Source: JAABRU01 sp050180235
GTDB lineage: Bacteria > Desulfobacterota > Desulfobacteria > Desulfobacterales > Desulfococcaceae
Assembly (NCBI GenBank): GCA_050180235.1
Contig: JBFXEJ010000046.1
Coordinates: 1-44,208, forward strand
Reading direction: 5' to 3'
DNA: 44,208 nt
Shown here: positions 32,528-41,022 of the stretch, piece after piece
Position numbering within the stretch: position 1 is the first letter of the stretch
Layout of the letters: each line of letters begins with the position of its first letter
The notes under the pieces: model-generated
Database searches by the model: none
What the model saw: only the letters and a program-made list of their open reading frames with translations
Told to the model about the DNA's origin: nothing
Made by a program: the position numbers and the translations under genes

Positions 32528-34233
32528 ACAGGAAGATCATCGTGATTGACGATGAGGAATCCATTCTGAAGGATTACAGACTTATTCTGACATCATCCGC
32601 GGCCGGTCTGTCCTCCCTGGAAAAGGAGGCGGCCGCGCTGGAAGCAGAGCTATTCGGAGAAAGCGGGGAGCAGGAAAAAACAGCGGAAGAGGGATATAAT
32701 CTGAGCACTGCTTTGCAGGGAGCGGAAGGTTACAATCTGATCAAAGCGGCAAAATCAGCAGGACAGCCCTTTTCCCTGGCATTTGTGGATATACGTATGC
32801 CGCCGGGCTGGGACGGAGTGGAAACTGCACGGCGCATACGGGAAATTGATCAGCATATTGAAATCGTTATTGTAACAGCCTATTCAGACCGGGATCGCAG
32901 GGAAATTGTGGAAAAGGTGGGAAGCCCGGAAAAACTGCTTTATCTGAAAAAGCCCTTTGATCCCGAAGAAATCCGGCAACTGGCTCTTTCCCTGACCCGG
33001 AAATGGAATCTGGAGCAGCGGGCCATACGGCACCGGGAATATCTGGAAAGGCTGCTGGTGGCTGTCCGGCGGCTGAAAACCCTGAGCATATCCTCGGTGC
33101 GCGGGGTGCTGACTGCCATTCTCAACGAAGTTCTCCATCTCATTGACGCGCGCAAGGGCTTTATTGCCAAAATGGAATGCGGAAAGGCGGATGTGGAAAT
33201 CACGTCTGAAAACATTGAGTTCTCGGATACAGAGGAACTGATCCGGAAGATTGCCTCCTATCTGCCCAACATATCTGATATTTCCCAAATAGAGGACATC
33301 ATGGTGATGCCCCTGAAGGATATTGTGGGAAATTACTTCATCCTGGTCTGGGACAGTGATCCCCCAATGTCTGATGACAAACTCAGTCTGCTCCGCCTTT
33401 TGCTGGAAACCTCTTCGGAAGTGCTGGAAAATGTGAGAAAACAGGAGCAGTACCTGAGAAATGAGAGAATAGCCACCATAGGACAGATTGCGGCAGGCAT
33501 CATCCACGAAGTCAACAATCCCCTGACGGCCATTATCGGCACCACCCAGATGAACAGTCTTTATTCGGAAAATATATGGGATATGCTGGATGCCTGCGAA
33601 AAAATAATGCAGGATCAGGATGTGCCGCCCCATTTGATCCGGCAGATACAGGAAGCCCGTCACCGGAACAAACTTGATAAAATCCGTAAAGATATGCGCC
33701 GGAATTATGAAATCATTGAGACCGGGGTGGAGAGGATACGCGCTCTGATGGAAAATATCCGGAATTTCTCCAAAGTCAGCGATGATTTTGAACCCATGTG
33801 CAGGGATGTGGCTGATGCCCTGGAAAGCACCATTGTCCTGGCCTACAATGCCCTGAAGAGAGGGGTGAAGGTACATAAAAACTGGGAAGTTCCACTTCTG
33901 GCCTGCTGTGATATCAACGGACTGCGCCAGGTTTTTCTGAATCTGGTACTCAATGCTGTGCAGGCTATGGACGGCAAAGGGGATCTGTGGATCAGCGGAA
34001 AGGAGAAAGAGGGGCACATTATTGTGTCCATAAGGGATTCGGGGCCGGGCATTCCTGTTTTGGAAAGAGAAAACATCTTCAAGGCATTCTACACCACCAA
34101 GGAAAGCGGCACAGGGCTCGGTCTTTCCATTGTGCGGGGCATTGTCAACAAACATAACGGAAGTGTCCGGGTAGAGTCTGAACCGGGGCAGGGAACAGTG
34201 TTTCATGTGGAAATTCCGGTGGGGAATATATGA
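32524..34233 (+). CDS. Response-regulator receiver fused to histidine kinase
   Basis: A 569-aa soluble protein whose ATG overlaps the stop of the SSS kinase (ATGA). The N-terminal receiver (about 1-160) has the acidic pair DDEE, the phosphoacceptor Asp in AFVDIRMPPGWDG, TAY, and the Lys in KKPF. It contains an insertion of about 45 residues between the first helix and second strand. The middle is a GAF-like region (about 185-310). The kinase core has the H-box IIHEVNNPLTAI, N-box LNLVLNAVQAMD, G1 RDSGPGIP and G2 GTGLGLSIVRG. There is no DNA-binding output, so it should relay phosphate rather than regulate directly. Together with the upstream gene it forms a phosphorelay unit. Confidence 0.93.
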   Translation: MNRKIIVIDDEESILKDYRLILTSSAAGLSSLEKEAAALEAELFGESGEQEKTAEEGYNLSTALQGAEGYNLIKAAKSAGQPFSLAFVDIRMPPGWDGVETARRIREIDQHIEIVIVTAYSDRDRREIVEKVGSPEKLLYLKKPFDPEEIRQLALSLTRKWNLEQRAIRHREYLERLLVAVRRLKTLSISSVRGVLTAILNEVLHLIDARKGFIAKMECGKADVEITSENIEFSDTEELIRKIASYLPNISDISQIEDIMVMPLKDIVGNYFILVWDSDPPMSDDKLSLLRLLLETSSEVLENVRKQEQYLRNERIATIGQIAAGIIHEVNNPLTAIIGTTQMNSLYSENIWDMLDACEKIMQDQDVPPHLIRQIQEARHRNKLDKIRKDMRRNYEIIETGVERIRALMENIRNFSKVSDDFEPMCRDVADALESTIVLAYNALKRGVKVHKNWEVPLLACCDINGLRQVFLNLVLNAVQAMDGKGDLWISGKEKEGHIIVSIRDSGPGIPVLERENIFKAFYTTKESGTGLGLSIVRGIVNKHNGSVRVESEPGQGTVFHVEIPVGNI

Positions 34234-34323
34234 CAGTTACCAGTTATCAGTGTTCAGTTGGCAGATGCCGGTTATCAGGTGACAGGGGCAGGTTGGATTT
34301 GCTGAATTTTATGCGGGGGATAT

Positions 34324-35937
34324 ATGACGGTTGGCAGGATTGACGAATTTGCAGGAACAGCGGAAATTTTTTCTTTGTGGAAGATTTCACGCACAGCCTG
34401 GCTGGTGATTGGGCTGGGTTTTGTTCTGCGCATGTATCTGTTTTTCCGCATTCCCCTGATCAATCCGGACGGATTTTTGTATATTCAGCAGGCAAAGGCT
34501 CTTTATTACGGCCTGTCTGATTCCCTGACTGACTGCTATGAGTATCTTTCCAATTACCCTCTTTTTATTGTGATCGGATACAAAATATGCGGGGACTGGG
34601 TTATCGCGGCCCGTTGTGCATCCCTGTTTTTCGGCACACTCATGCTGATTCCCATGTATCTGATCTTCAGACGTTTCTTTGATGAATCCCTCAGCACTGC
34701 CACACTTCTGGCCTTTGCGCTGATTCCCCCTTTTGTTCTTGTCAGTTCCGATGTTCTCCGTGATCCGGTTTACTGGTTTTTCTCAGCGTCCGGTCTGTTT
34801 CTGTTTCTTGTTCATATGGAGAATCTGACGCGGGAATGTGAATATACATATATCCGCTCCCTTATGATCGGGTCTCTTAGCTGCCTGTGTTTTCTGATGG
34901 GAACCTGGGCCAGAATTGAGGGGGCTTTGTTTATTATTATATCAGCGGCCTGTCTTGTCATTTTCAGGCAGAGGCGCAGATGGTTTTCGCTTTTTTCCTT
35001 TCTGCTGCCCCTTCTGATGATTTCTGCTCTTGGAATTCTGTATCTGTATATTTCCCATACAGATATACTGGCTTTGCTGAAACCGGAAAGACTGCTGAGC
35101 CGTCCTGCGGAATTTTTCTCCAAATACACTGAGGTGCGGCATCATCTGAAAATCCTTGCTGATCAGGAACCTGCAGGCTTCAGTCCCTTTTTCTTTCCTA
35201 TTGTGCGGAACCTGATCTGGCTGATTGCCCTCAGTGCGCTTGCTGTTCAGATTGTGGAAACCCTGTTTTATGTTTTTTTCATTATCCTGATTATCGGTAT
35301 TGCAGAGGCCCGTCCGCATATTTTCAGAGATTCACGGCTGCTGTATCTGTCATTTCTTTCTCTGTCCGCTCTGCCTGTGCTTTATTCACAGGTTATTTAC
35401 AACTGGGCCATGACCAGCCGTTTCACCATGCTGTTTCTGCTGCCCGCGTTTGTTTTTGCCGGTTACGGAATTGAAAAAATATCGCAGTATATCAGAAGCA
35501 GATTTCAGATAAGGCAGGGTCCCAGTTATATTGTGCTGTGTATTCTGATGATTGCAGCGGCCTTGCCGAAAACACTGATGGCCACATATGTGAAAGACAA
35601 AGAAGTGTATGAGGAAATCGGGAGATTCATTGCAGAAAGAGAAAAAAACATCCGTCCGGTAAATGTGGCCGGAGCTTTTAAGGAGATCAGCGCTATCAGC
35701 TTTTATGCCAATCTGAATTATAAGGGAGCGCCCTGTTTTGATGAATTTTGTATGATTGATATGCCGAATGCCCCGGATATTCAGACAGTCCGCAGGCAAT
35801 CCTGCAATTATCTGATGTGGGATGAAAAAAAATGGGGAAATCAGGCGGAATCTGCACTGTATGGGAATTTTGTCAGAATCCGGGAATGGCATACGGCCAG
35901 ACACGGAAAAATGGTTTTGTATGAGGCAGGACAATGA
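34324..35937 (+). CDS. GT39-type membrane glycosyltransferase (ArnT/PMT-like)
   Basis: A 537-aa protein with about 11-12 membrane helices. The first periplasmic loop carries the acidic motif INPDGFLYIQQAKAL expected of GT-C fold enzymes (GT39/ArnT/PMT). Such enzymes transfer sugars from lipid-phosphate donors to lipids or proteins on the periplasmic side. ATG 34324 follows GGGGGA. Its stop overlaps the next gene's start (ATGA), so it is coupled to a GT4 glycosyltransferase. Acceptor and sugar are unknown. Confidence 0.87.
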   Translation: MTVGRIDEFAGTAEIFSLWKISRTAWLVIGLGFVLRMYLFFRIPLINPDGFLYIQQAKALYYGLSDSLTDCYEYLSNYPLFIVIGYKICGDWVIAARCASLFFGTLMLIPMYLIFRRFFDESLSTATLLAFALIPPFVLVSSDVLRDPVYWFFSASGLFLFLVHMENLTRECEYTYIRSLMIGSLSCLCFLMGTWARIEGALFIIISAACLVIFRQRRRWFSLFSFLLPLLMISALGILYLYISHTDILALLKPERLLSRPAEFFSKYTEVRHHLKILADQEPAGFSPFFFPIVRNLIWLIALSALAVQIVETLFYVFFIILIIGIAEARPHIFRDSRLLYLSFLSLSALPVLYSQVIYNWAMTSRFTMLFLLPAFVFAGYGIEKISQYIRSRFQIRQGPSYIVLCILMIAAALPKTLMATYVKDKEVYEEIGRFIAEREKNIRPVNVAGAFKEISAISFYANLNYKGAPCFDEFCMIDMPNAPDIQTVRRQSCNYLMWDEKKWGNQAESALYGNFVRIREWHTARHGKMVLYEAGQ

Positions 35938-37097
35938 AAATCGCTTTGGTCAGTCACAAATATTCGCTTTCAAAAGGCGGTCTGGAAAAAGATACGGTTC
36001 TTCTGAGCCGTGAACTGCTGAAATCCGGGCATGAAGTCCATATTTTTGCAAACCGCTGTGAGGATACAGTTCAGGGTATAACCTTTCATCATGTTCCCAT
36101 GCTGCATATATCCTCGCCGGGAAAAAATCTTTCCTTTGCATTGAGTGCAAAGCAGAAACTGGCAGGAAATGATTTTGACATCATTCAGTCTATGGATCGG
36201 ATACTGCATCAGGATATTTTCCGGGTTTCGGATGGCATTAATCCGGTGCAGATGATGTACCGTTATCCCAATCCTCTGCTCCGCCGTATCGTTGCTGCTA
36301 CTCCCCGGCGTATGGCCCTGAAATGGCTGGAAGATAAAATATTTCTTCAGGGCGGAACCCGGATGGTTCTGGCCATTTCCCAAATGATAAAGCAGGAAAT
36401 CATAACGCATTATGGGATGGAGCAGGAACGTATAGCTGTTATTTACAGCGGCATTGACACTTCGGTGTTTCATCCCGGTGTTAAAGACAAATACAGAAAA
36501 TCCATCCGTGACATGTATGGCATCAGAGAGGATGAAATCCTGCTTCTGTTCATTTCCAATGATCACAAACGCAAGAATCTGGCAGCGGTGCTGGAGGCCA
36601 TGCGGCTGCTTGAAGATAAAAAATACAGACTGATGGTGGTGGGAAGCGGCAGTATCGGGCCTTATCAGAAAAAGGCCGTGAAATACGGAATTGAAAGGCA
36701 GGTGGGATTTCTGGGACATCGTCCGCAGATTGAAAGATATTTCGGGGCTGCGGATATTTTTGTTTTTCCCAGTCATTACGACGCGTTTGGCAATGTCTGC
36801 CTTGAGGCTATGGCCTGCGGGCTTCCGGTCATTGTTTCCAATACCTGCGGCGCGGCTGAACTGATACAGAACGGAAAAGACGGGTTTGTTCCGGAGAAAA
36901 ACAGACCTGCACAAATCGCGGAAATCATTTACAGGCTGGAAGATACTTATCTGAGAAGTGAAATCGGAGATCATGCGGCAGTCACGGCAGCGCAGTACAC
37001 TCTGGAAAGATATATGGCTGAACTGCTGAAACTGTATGAACATGTTATCCATATGAAAAGCGGTGTGGGTGAAGCTCTGACCGGCCCTTCATTTTAA
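35934..37097 (+). CDS. GT4 family glycosyltransferase (WaaG/RfaG-like)
   Basis: A 387-aa GT-B fold retaining glycosyltransferase. The N-terminal Rossmann half begins MKIALVSHKYSLSKGGLEK (WaaG-like, GGxE). The C-terminal nucleotide-sugar half has VIYSGIDTSVFHPG, the LLFISNDHKRKNL strand, and the EX7E region ECL-like NVCLEAMACGLPVIVSNTCG..E. It is translationally coupled to the GT39 gene. It probably adds a sugar to a lipopolysaccharide core or another envelope glycolipid. Full length. Confidence 0.93.
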   Translation: MKIALVSHKYSLSKGGLEKDTVLLSRELLKSGHEVHIFANRCEDTVQGITFHHVPMLHISSPGKNLSFALSAKQKLAGNDFDIIQSMDRILHQDIFRVSDGINPVQMMYRYPNPLLRRIVAATPRRMALKWLEDKIFLQGGTRMVLAISQMIKQEIITHYGMEQERIAVIYSGIDTSVFHPGVKDKYRKSIRDMYGIREDEILLLFISNDHKRKNLAAVLEAMRLLEDKKYRLMVVGSGSIGPYQKKAVKYGIERQVGFLGHRPQIERYFGAADIFVFPSHYDAFGNVCLEAMACGLPVIVSNTCGAAELIQNGKDGFVPEKNRPAQIAEIIYRLEDTYLRSEIGDHAAVTAAQYTLERYMAELLKLYEHVIHMKSGVGEALTGPSF

Positions 37098-37430
37098 CCA
37101 TCGCAAAAAAACTTTGTCCTAAAAATTGCAATCCTGTCAGCTTCTGTTGATATTTCTGTAATATTATGAATTTGTTATAAGCTGCTGACCTGAGCCTGAC
37201 GGACTTTCACGGACTCTGTCCGGAATGAGGCACTGCACTTTGTCAGACCGGAGTGTCTGAAACGTATGATCAATCTGAAATGTCAACAGAATCTAGTACA
37301 CGACCAATTTAGATTTTATGGTATCAAATCCCCTCTCAGGCGGGGAATTAAAGATGCACAGAACTTAGTATCTTAACATTCATTTTTTTGCATTTTATGT
37401 CAAAATATTTGTGAATTTTTGGTTGAGGGA

Positions 37431-38930
37431 TTATCTTGAAAGTTCGGGTATAATAACGAGCTCTCTGAGTTTCAGTCCCATGGTGATGATTTGGCTTCCG
37501 AGTTTTGTAAGGTAATATTTGTATGTCTTCGCGACTTTTTTGATCAGTCCGTGAGACCACAGCCTTTTGATCATCCGGGATATCTGACCGGTATTTTTAT
37601 TGGGAAGTTTCTTTTTCAGATGTTTGTTTCTGAATCCACTGATATTGAATTCGCCGGAGGCAATCACTTCAAATAATTTCTGATCTTCATGATTGAAAAA
37701 ATTAAATCCTTTATACGGTCGGTTATTTGAAGTCACTGTTTTGGAAATATTGTTCAATTTTCCGATTCCGACACTGACATCTTCAATATCGGATATGAAT
37801 TGCAGATACCGACGATTTGAACTTGACATCAAACCCTGCAGTGTGTTCAGGCTGTAAATGTTTTTTTTCAAGGGGGCCAACTTGAGAGATTCCGTTCCGT
37901 TCCGATGTTCTACCGTTCGGTAGTGCTTAAAAAAGGATACATCATTTATGGTTGTTTCAATGCGAAGGATTTTTCCGAATTTATCATACATTTTAACGGA
38001 CGCCGGGCCCATGCTGTGCCTGATGCGGGTTCCTTCAATTCTTGTATTAAAATAGTTTCCCATTTCTCCCTGAAAATTCCGGTGAAATTTTCTTCCTAAA
38101 AATGTTGCAATATTTTCGGGTTTTACAGTATGAACAGCGGTGCGTATCAGGCGATCATAAACCGCATGAAGGTCTTCGGGGTTCTTAAAAATAATGTCGG
38201 TTGCGTATTCGGCCTGCATGATGCTCCAATGATAAGGATAATTAAAGTGTCTTATAACAGGACAAAATTGTTCTGAAAATTTAATCAACTTTTGATGGAT
38301 CAATTCAACAGTAAGCGAATCGTTTATGCGTTGAGCCTCGTCAAAGGAATCGATCTTCATGAAAGCATTATCTTTAAGAGAATAATCGACACCTTTGAAT
38401 CTAAGTTCAGATGCCAACCAGTTATGTCCATTGAAATAAATTTGCAACCGGAAAGGACACCACGTTGGAACGCGCACATAGCAAAGCCCGAGAATGGGAT
38501 CGATAAGATAAAAATAATAATGAAGGCATTTTCCCTGATCGGGTTTGAGATACGTCTGATTTGTTTTTTTATTGTGCCATGGTTTATAGGTTGGGCAAGA
38601 TTCCATGGCTGAAAAAATATGGACAATGCCAAAATGATTGCCTCGGGATTCTAAAATTTTTGCGATTATGCTTTCTTTGCGGACATGACTCTTTCTGATA
38701 AATTCGATTTCAAGGGAATTTTCTTTCGCAATTCGTTCAGCGTTCTCTCTGATTTCATTTCTCAAAGGTTCTGCAAAACGTGGATAATCAAAAATTCGGA
38801 TTTGATTTGCATTCAGATATCCGGTCATCCCGGCTGCATAACAAATCTGGGGAAGGGTTCCTTGAATCACAATACGGTCAAAACAGGATATAACCCCTTC
38901 AATCTGATTGGAATATTTTTCAGGCAGCAA
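37431..38930 (-). CDS. 499-aa protein of the inverted-repeat element, candidate transposase/Rep-like protein
   Basis: I recognise this as a conserved multicopy family of environmental anaerobes but know no established function. Conserved-looking blocks include CFDRIVIQGTLPQICYA, VHIFSAMESCPTYKPWH, KCLHYYFYLID, CYVRVPTWCPFRLQIYFNG, ATFLGRKF, TRIEGTRIRHSMGP and KMYDKFGKILRIETTIND. The last resembles the K-x-YDK...LRIE pattern of filamentous-phage gpII-type replication proteins, but I see no clear HUH motif. The C-terminal 90 residues look like a winged helix (NKNTGQISRMIKRLWSHGLIKKV). The start is TTG 38930, with GGGAGGTG eight nt upstream. It is the only gene between the inverted repeats. Calling it the element's mobilisation protein is inference. 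Confidence 0.7.
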   Translation of the reverse strand: MLPEKYSNQIEGVISCFDRIVIQGTLPQICYAAGMTGYLNANQIRIFDYPRFAEPLRNEIRENAERIAKENSLEIEFIRKSHVRKESIIAKILESRGNHFGIVHIFSAMESCPTYKPWHNKKTNQTYLKPDQGKCLHYYFYLIDPILGLCYVRVPTWCPFRLQIYFNGHNWLASELRFKGVDYSLKDNAFMKIDSFDEAQRINDSLTVELIHQKLIKFSEQFCPVIRHFNYPYHWSIMQAEYATDIIFKNPEDLHAVYDRLIRTAVHTVKPENIATFLGRKFHRNFQGEMGNYFNTRIEGTRIRHSMGPASVKMYDKFGKILRIETTINDVSFFKHYRTVEHRNGTESLKLAPLKKNIYSLNTLQGLMSSSNRRYLQFISDIEDVSVGIGKLNNISKTVTSNNRPYKGFNFFNHEDQKLFEVIASGEFNISGFRNKHLKKKLPNKNTGQISRMIKRLWSHGLIKKVAKTYKYYLTKLGSQIITMGLKLRELVIIPELSR

Positions 38931-39028
38931 TATGATTCACCTCCCGTTTTTAAATGGAAAACGATGGCGAATTATACCGGAATCTCATATAAATTAAAAC
39001 ACTTTTTTGGTTCTGGCTTTGCCAGGTT

Positions 39029-39131
39029 AGGTGATTTCCAGAAAAGAATATACCGGAAAAGTAGAAAAAGCTTCCAGCTTTTGACCTGTGCCTGTGAACT
39101 GAACCGGGATATTTATTTTCAGAAATCACCT
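39029..39131 (+). repeat. Family 2 repeat, copy C, nested in the transposon-like element
   Basis: A 103-bp copy nearly identical to copy B at 9312 (AGGTGATTTCCAGAAAA ... TTTTCAGAAATCACCT). It lies between the 499-aa gene and the right inverted repeat. Confidence 0.82.
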
Positions 39132-39259
39132 TGACCGCCCTGCCTTTCAGGCGGGGAGTTCTCTGTTATTCTTTAAAATTTAAAATGGTTATGTACTAGT
39201 CCGAAGCAAAAAACAGCATTTTGGGCCGGATTGAATCCGGAAATTTTTTGATCTGCTGA

Positions 39260-40084
39260 CTATGCCTTCACACTCAGATATTTTTCCATCAGGTTCGCAC
39301 AAAATGAAAGGGGAATGGTGATCATCAGGTAAATTCCGGCCACTGTGAACCAGAGTTCAAAGGTAAGCCATGTTTCGGAAATGATGGCCTGTGCCTGCAT
39401 GGTGAGATCGTAAATGGCAATGGTGCTGACCAGAGCCGAATCCTTGATCAGGGAAACAGCCTGACCGGTCAGAGGCGGCAGAATCCGCCGGACGGCCTGG
39501 GGAAGGATGATATGACGGTAGGTGGAAGCAGTGTTCATTCCCAGACTTCGGGCTGCTTCCCACTGCCCCTGTTCAATGGAGACAATTCCGGCACGGAATA
39601 TTTCCGAAGCATACGCACCTTCAAAAAGACTAAGGGCCAGCACCGCAGATGCAAAACGGCTGATGTCCAGAATCGGTCCCAGCACAAAATAAATAAAAAA
39701 AAGCTGCACCAGAAGGGGAGTATTGCGGATCAGTTCCAGATACAGACGGGCCATGCTGCGGCCCATAAAGGAATCGGAAAGCCGCAGAAATGCTGTGGTC
39801 AGCCCAAAAACAGAAGCCAGCGCCAGACTGATGACTGTAATCTGCAGAGTTACCTGCAGCCCGTCCAGAAGAGGTCCTTTTATGAACTGACCGTCTTCAA
39901 AGGAAAAAATATACCGGGGCACACGGTACCACTGCCAGTTGTATCCCTGTTTTTCCGCACCGCTGATCAGAAACAATATAATTCCGGCGATGAAAAGACA
40001 AAATCCGGCAATATCCCTAAAAGGAAAGGTTTTCAGTCCGCGGGGCAGCAAAGAGCGCGGCAGGTGTGAGCCCGGAAGGTTCAT
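39260..40084 (-). CDS. Amino-acid ABC transporter permease (HisM/GlnP type)
   Basis: A 274-aa inner-membrane permease of the polar-amino-acid uptake family. The EAA loop that contacts the ATPase is EAARSLGMNTASTYRHIILPQA. Family blocks LRLSDSFMGRSMARLYLELIRNTPLLVQLFF and SLIKDSALVSTIA are present. About six hydrophobic segments follow an N-terminal extension of roughly 25 residues. The ribosome-binding site is weak. Neither the ATPase nor the binding protein is in the window: downstream, the operon is cut 61 bp after the stop by the transposon-like element. The upstream neighbour is a small Cys-rich protein (16 nt gap). Confidence 0.92.
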   Translation of the reverse strand: MNLPGSHLPRSLLPRGLKTFPFRDIAGFCLFIAGIILFLISGAEKQGYNWQWYRVPRYIFSFEDGQFIKGPLLDGLQVTLQITVISLALASVFGLTTAFLRLSDSFMGRSMARLYLELIRNTPLLVQLFFIYFVLGPILDISRFASAVLALSLFEGAYASEIFRAGIVSIEQGQWEAARSLGMNTASTYRHIILPQAVRRILPPLTGQAVSLIKDSALVSTIAIYDLTMQAQAIISETWLTFELWFTVAGIYLMITIPLSFCANLMEKYLSVKA

Positions 40085-40099
40085 TTGTCTGCCAAAACC

Positions 40100-40270
40100 T
40101 CATCCCCTGCTGCAGGATCGTGTTTCTGCCAGAATGCTCTGAATCTTATCCAGAATTTTGCACACTGCTATGCACCGGGGAAATTTCTCTTCCCGCTCCT
40201 TGCAGTCTTTGCAGGGGCTTTTAATCAGACTGCCCACCTCAAAATCAAATCTGAATTTGTAACATGTCAT
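40100..40270 (-). CDS. Small Cys-rich protein upstream of the permease
   Basis: A 56-aa protein with a C-x2-C ... C-x3-C pattern (CKDC...RCIAVC) that could bind zinc or an iron-sulfur cluster. The central string KEREEKFPRCIAVCKILDKIQSIL looks conserved from memory of similar small proteins in sulfate reducers, but I cannot name a family. I chose ATG 40270, preceded by AGGAAACAG; the longer frame from 40336 is less convincing. It ends 16 nt before the permease start, so co-transcription is likely. Confidence 0.55.
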   Translation of the reverse strand: MTCYKFRFDFEVGSLIKSPCKDCKEREEKFPRCIAVCKILDKIQSILAETRSCSRG

Positions 40271-40922
40271 ATCTTCTGTTTCCTGATTGAAAAAAATAAA
40301 AAACGGAACCCTTATCCGCATGAAAACCGTTTGCACTGTAAGTTTTCAAAAAATTATGGATTTTTTTATGTCATAACCGGTCTTTTCTTTTATGCAGCCT
40401 GCTGCCTCTGAACAGTATTTATTATCTGGATATTTGTAATAAAATCCAAGTCATGCACAGATTAAACATATAAAAAGCATCAGGCTGATTATTATAACAG
40501 ATGTGATCTGATTTTTCATCCTGCCTTTATTGTCTCCGCTTCTCTCATGAGGTTTCGGTTTTTTAACTTTTTCCCATGTTTTGCTTGATCTGTATAGATG
40601 ACCATATATAAATTTAATTATAGCCATTACCGCGTACAGACAGAATTCCCTGCGAGCAGATATTCATGGACGGTTTATAAATAAAACAGGGTTTTGTCAA
40701 TACAAATCAGATGTTGGGATGTTAAGATGCAATATTCCGTTTTTACAGACACTGAACAGACCGGACATCTGTAATGAATCAAAAACAGAATATTTGCAGG
40801 GCATTTTGGAATTGGCAGGATAAAGCAGAAAAAGCATTTTCAGATTACAGGAAAGGGAGACGATTAGGGAAAACGGATGATATGTCTGAAAAATGACAAT
40901 ATATTGAAATCAGATATAAAAA
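40271..40922. other. Gene-free region between the permease operon and the prophage
   Basis: About 650 bp, AT-rich, with no convincing gene, tRNA or repeat. It should contain the promoter of the minus-strand permease operon and the DNA originally downstream of the tmRNA/tRNA gene whose 3' end remains at 40923. I see no strong terminator hairpin. Confidence 0.5.
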
Positions 40923-40949
40923 TGGTGGAGGCGGCGGGAGTTGAACCCG
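40923..40949 (-). other. Attachment-site remnant: 3' end of tmRNA (ssrA) or a tRNA
   Basis: On the minus strand this reads CGGGTTCAACTCCCG (T-arm), then CCGCCTCC (acceptor strand) and ACCA. It is the 3' terminus of a tmRNA or tRNA with an encoded CCA; the wording is closest to tmRNA. There is no 5' body: the sequence to the right switches abruptly to AT-rich phage DNA. Integration at the 3' end of a minus-strand gene predicts exactly this leftover on the left and the intact gene beyond the right end of the prophage. Confidence 0.72.
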
Positions 40950-41022
40950 TTGTTTTTGTTATATATTTTTATTAATTTTAATAATTTTGGCATATTGCAT
41001 GTATACAGTCTGGCGGTGCTTT

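Larger units (their letters stand above)
37293..39199. mobile_element. Transposon-like element with 26-bp terminal inverted repeats
   Basis: The ends at 37293-37318 and 39174-39199 are inverted repeats matching at 22 of 26 positions (CTAGTACA.. ACCA.TTTA.ATTTTA). Both outer ends read CTAG, which could be part of the repeat or a 4-bp (or TA) target duplication. Just inside each end lies a small GC hairpin (AGGCGGGG type, about 37332-37345 and 39139-39156). The only gene inside is the 499-aa protein on the minus strand, and a family 2 repeat is nested between that gene and the right end. The left end is about 195 bp after the GT4 gene; the right end is 61 bp from the ABC permease stop. Confidence 0.78.

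Noticed and set aside
37325..37350. Possible single CRISPR repeat (CCCCTCTCAGGCGGGGAATT)
   Set aside because: Only one copy with spacing lost; similar hairpins lie inside both ends of the transposon-like element and fit better as subterminal structures.
40727..40774. Short frame MQYSVFTDTEQTGHL before the prophage
   Set aside because: Fifteen codons, no ribosome-binding site, no match to any peptide class.
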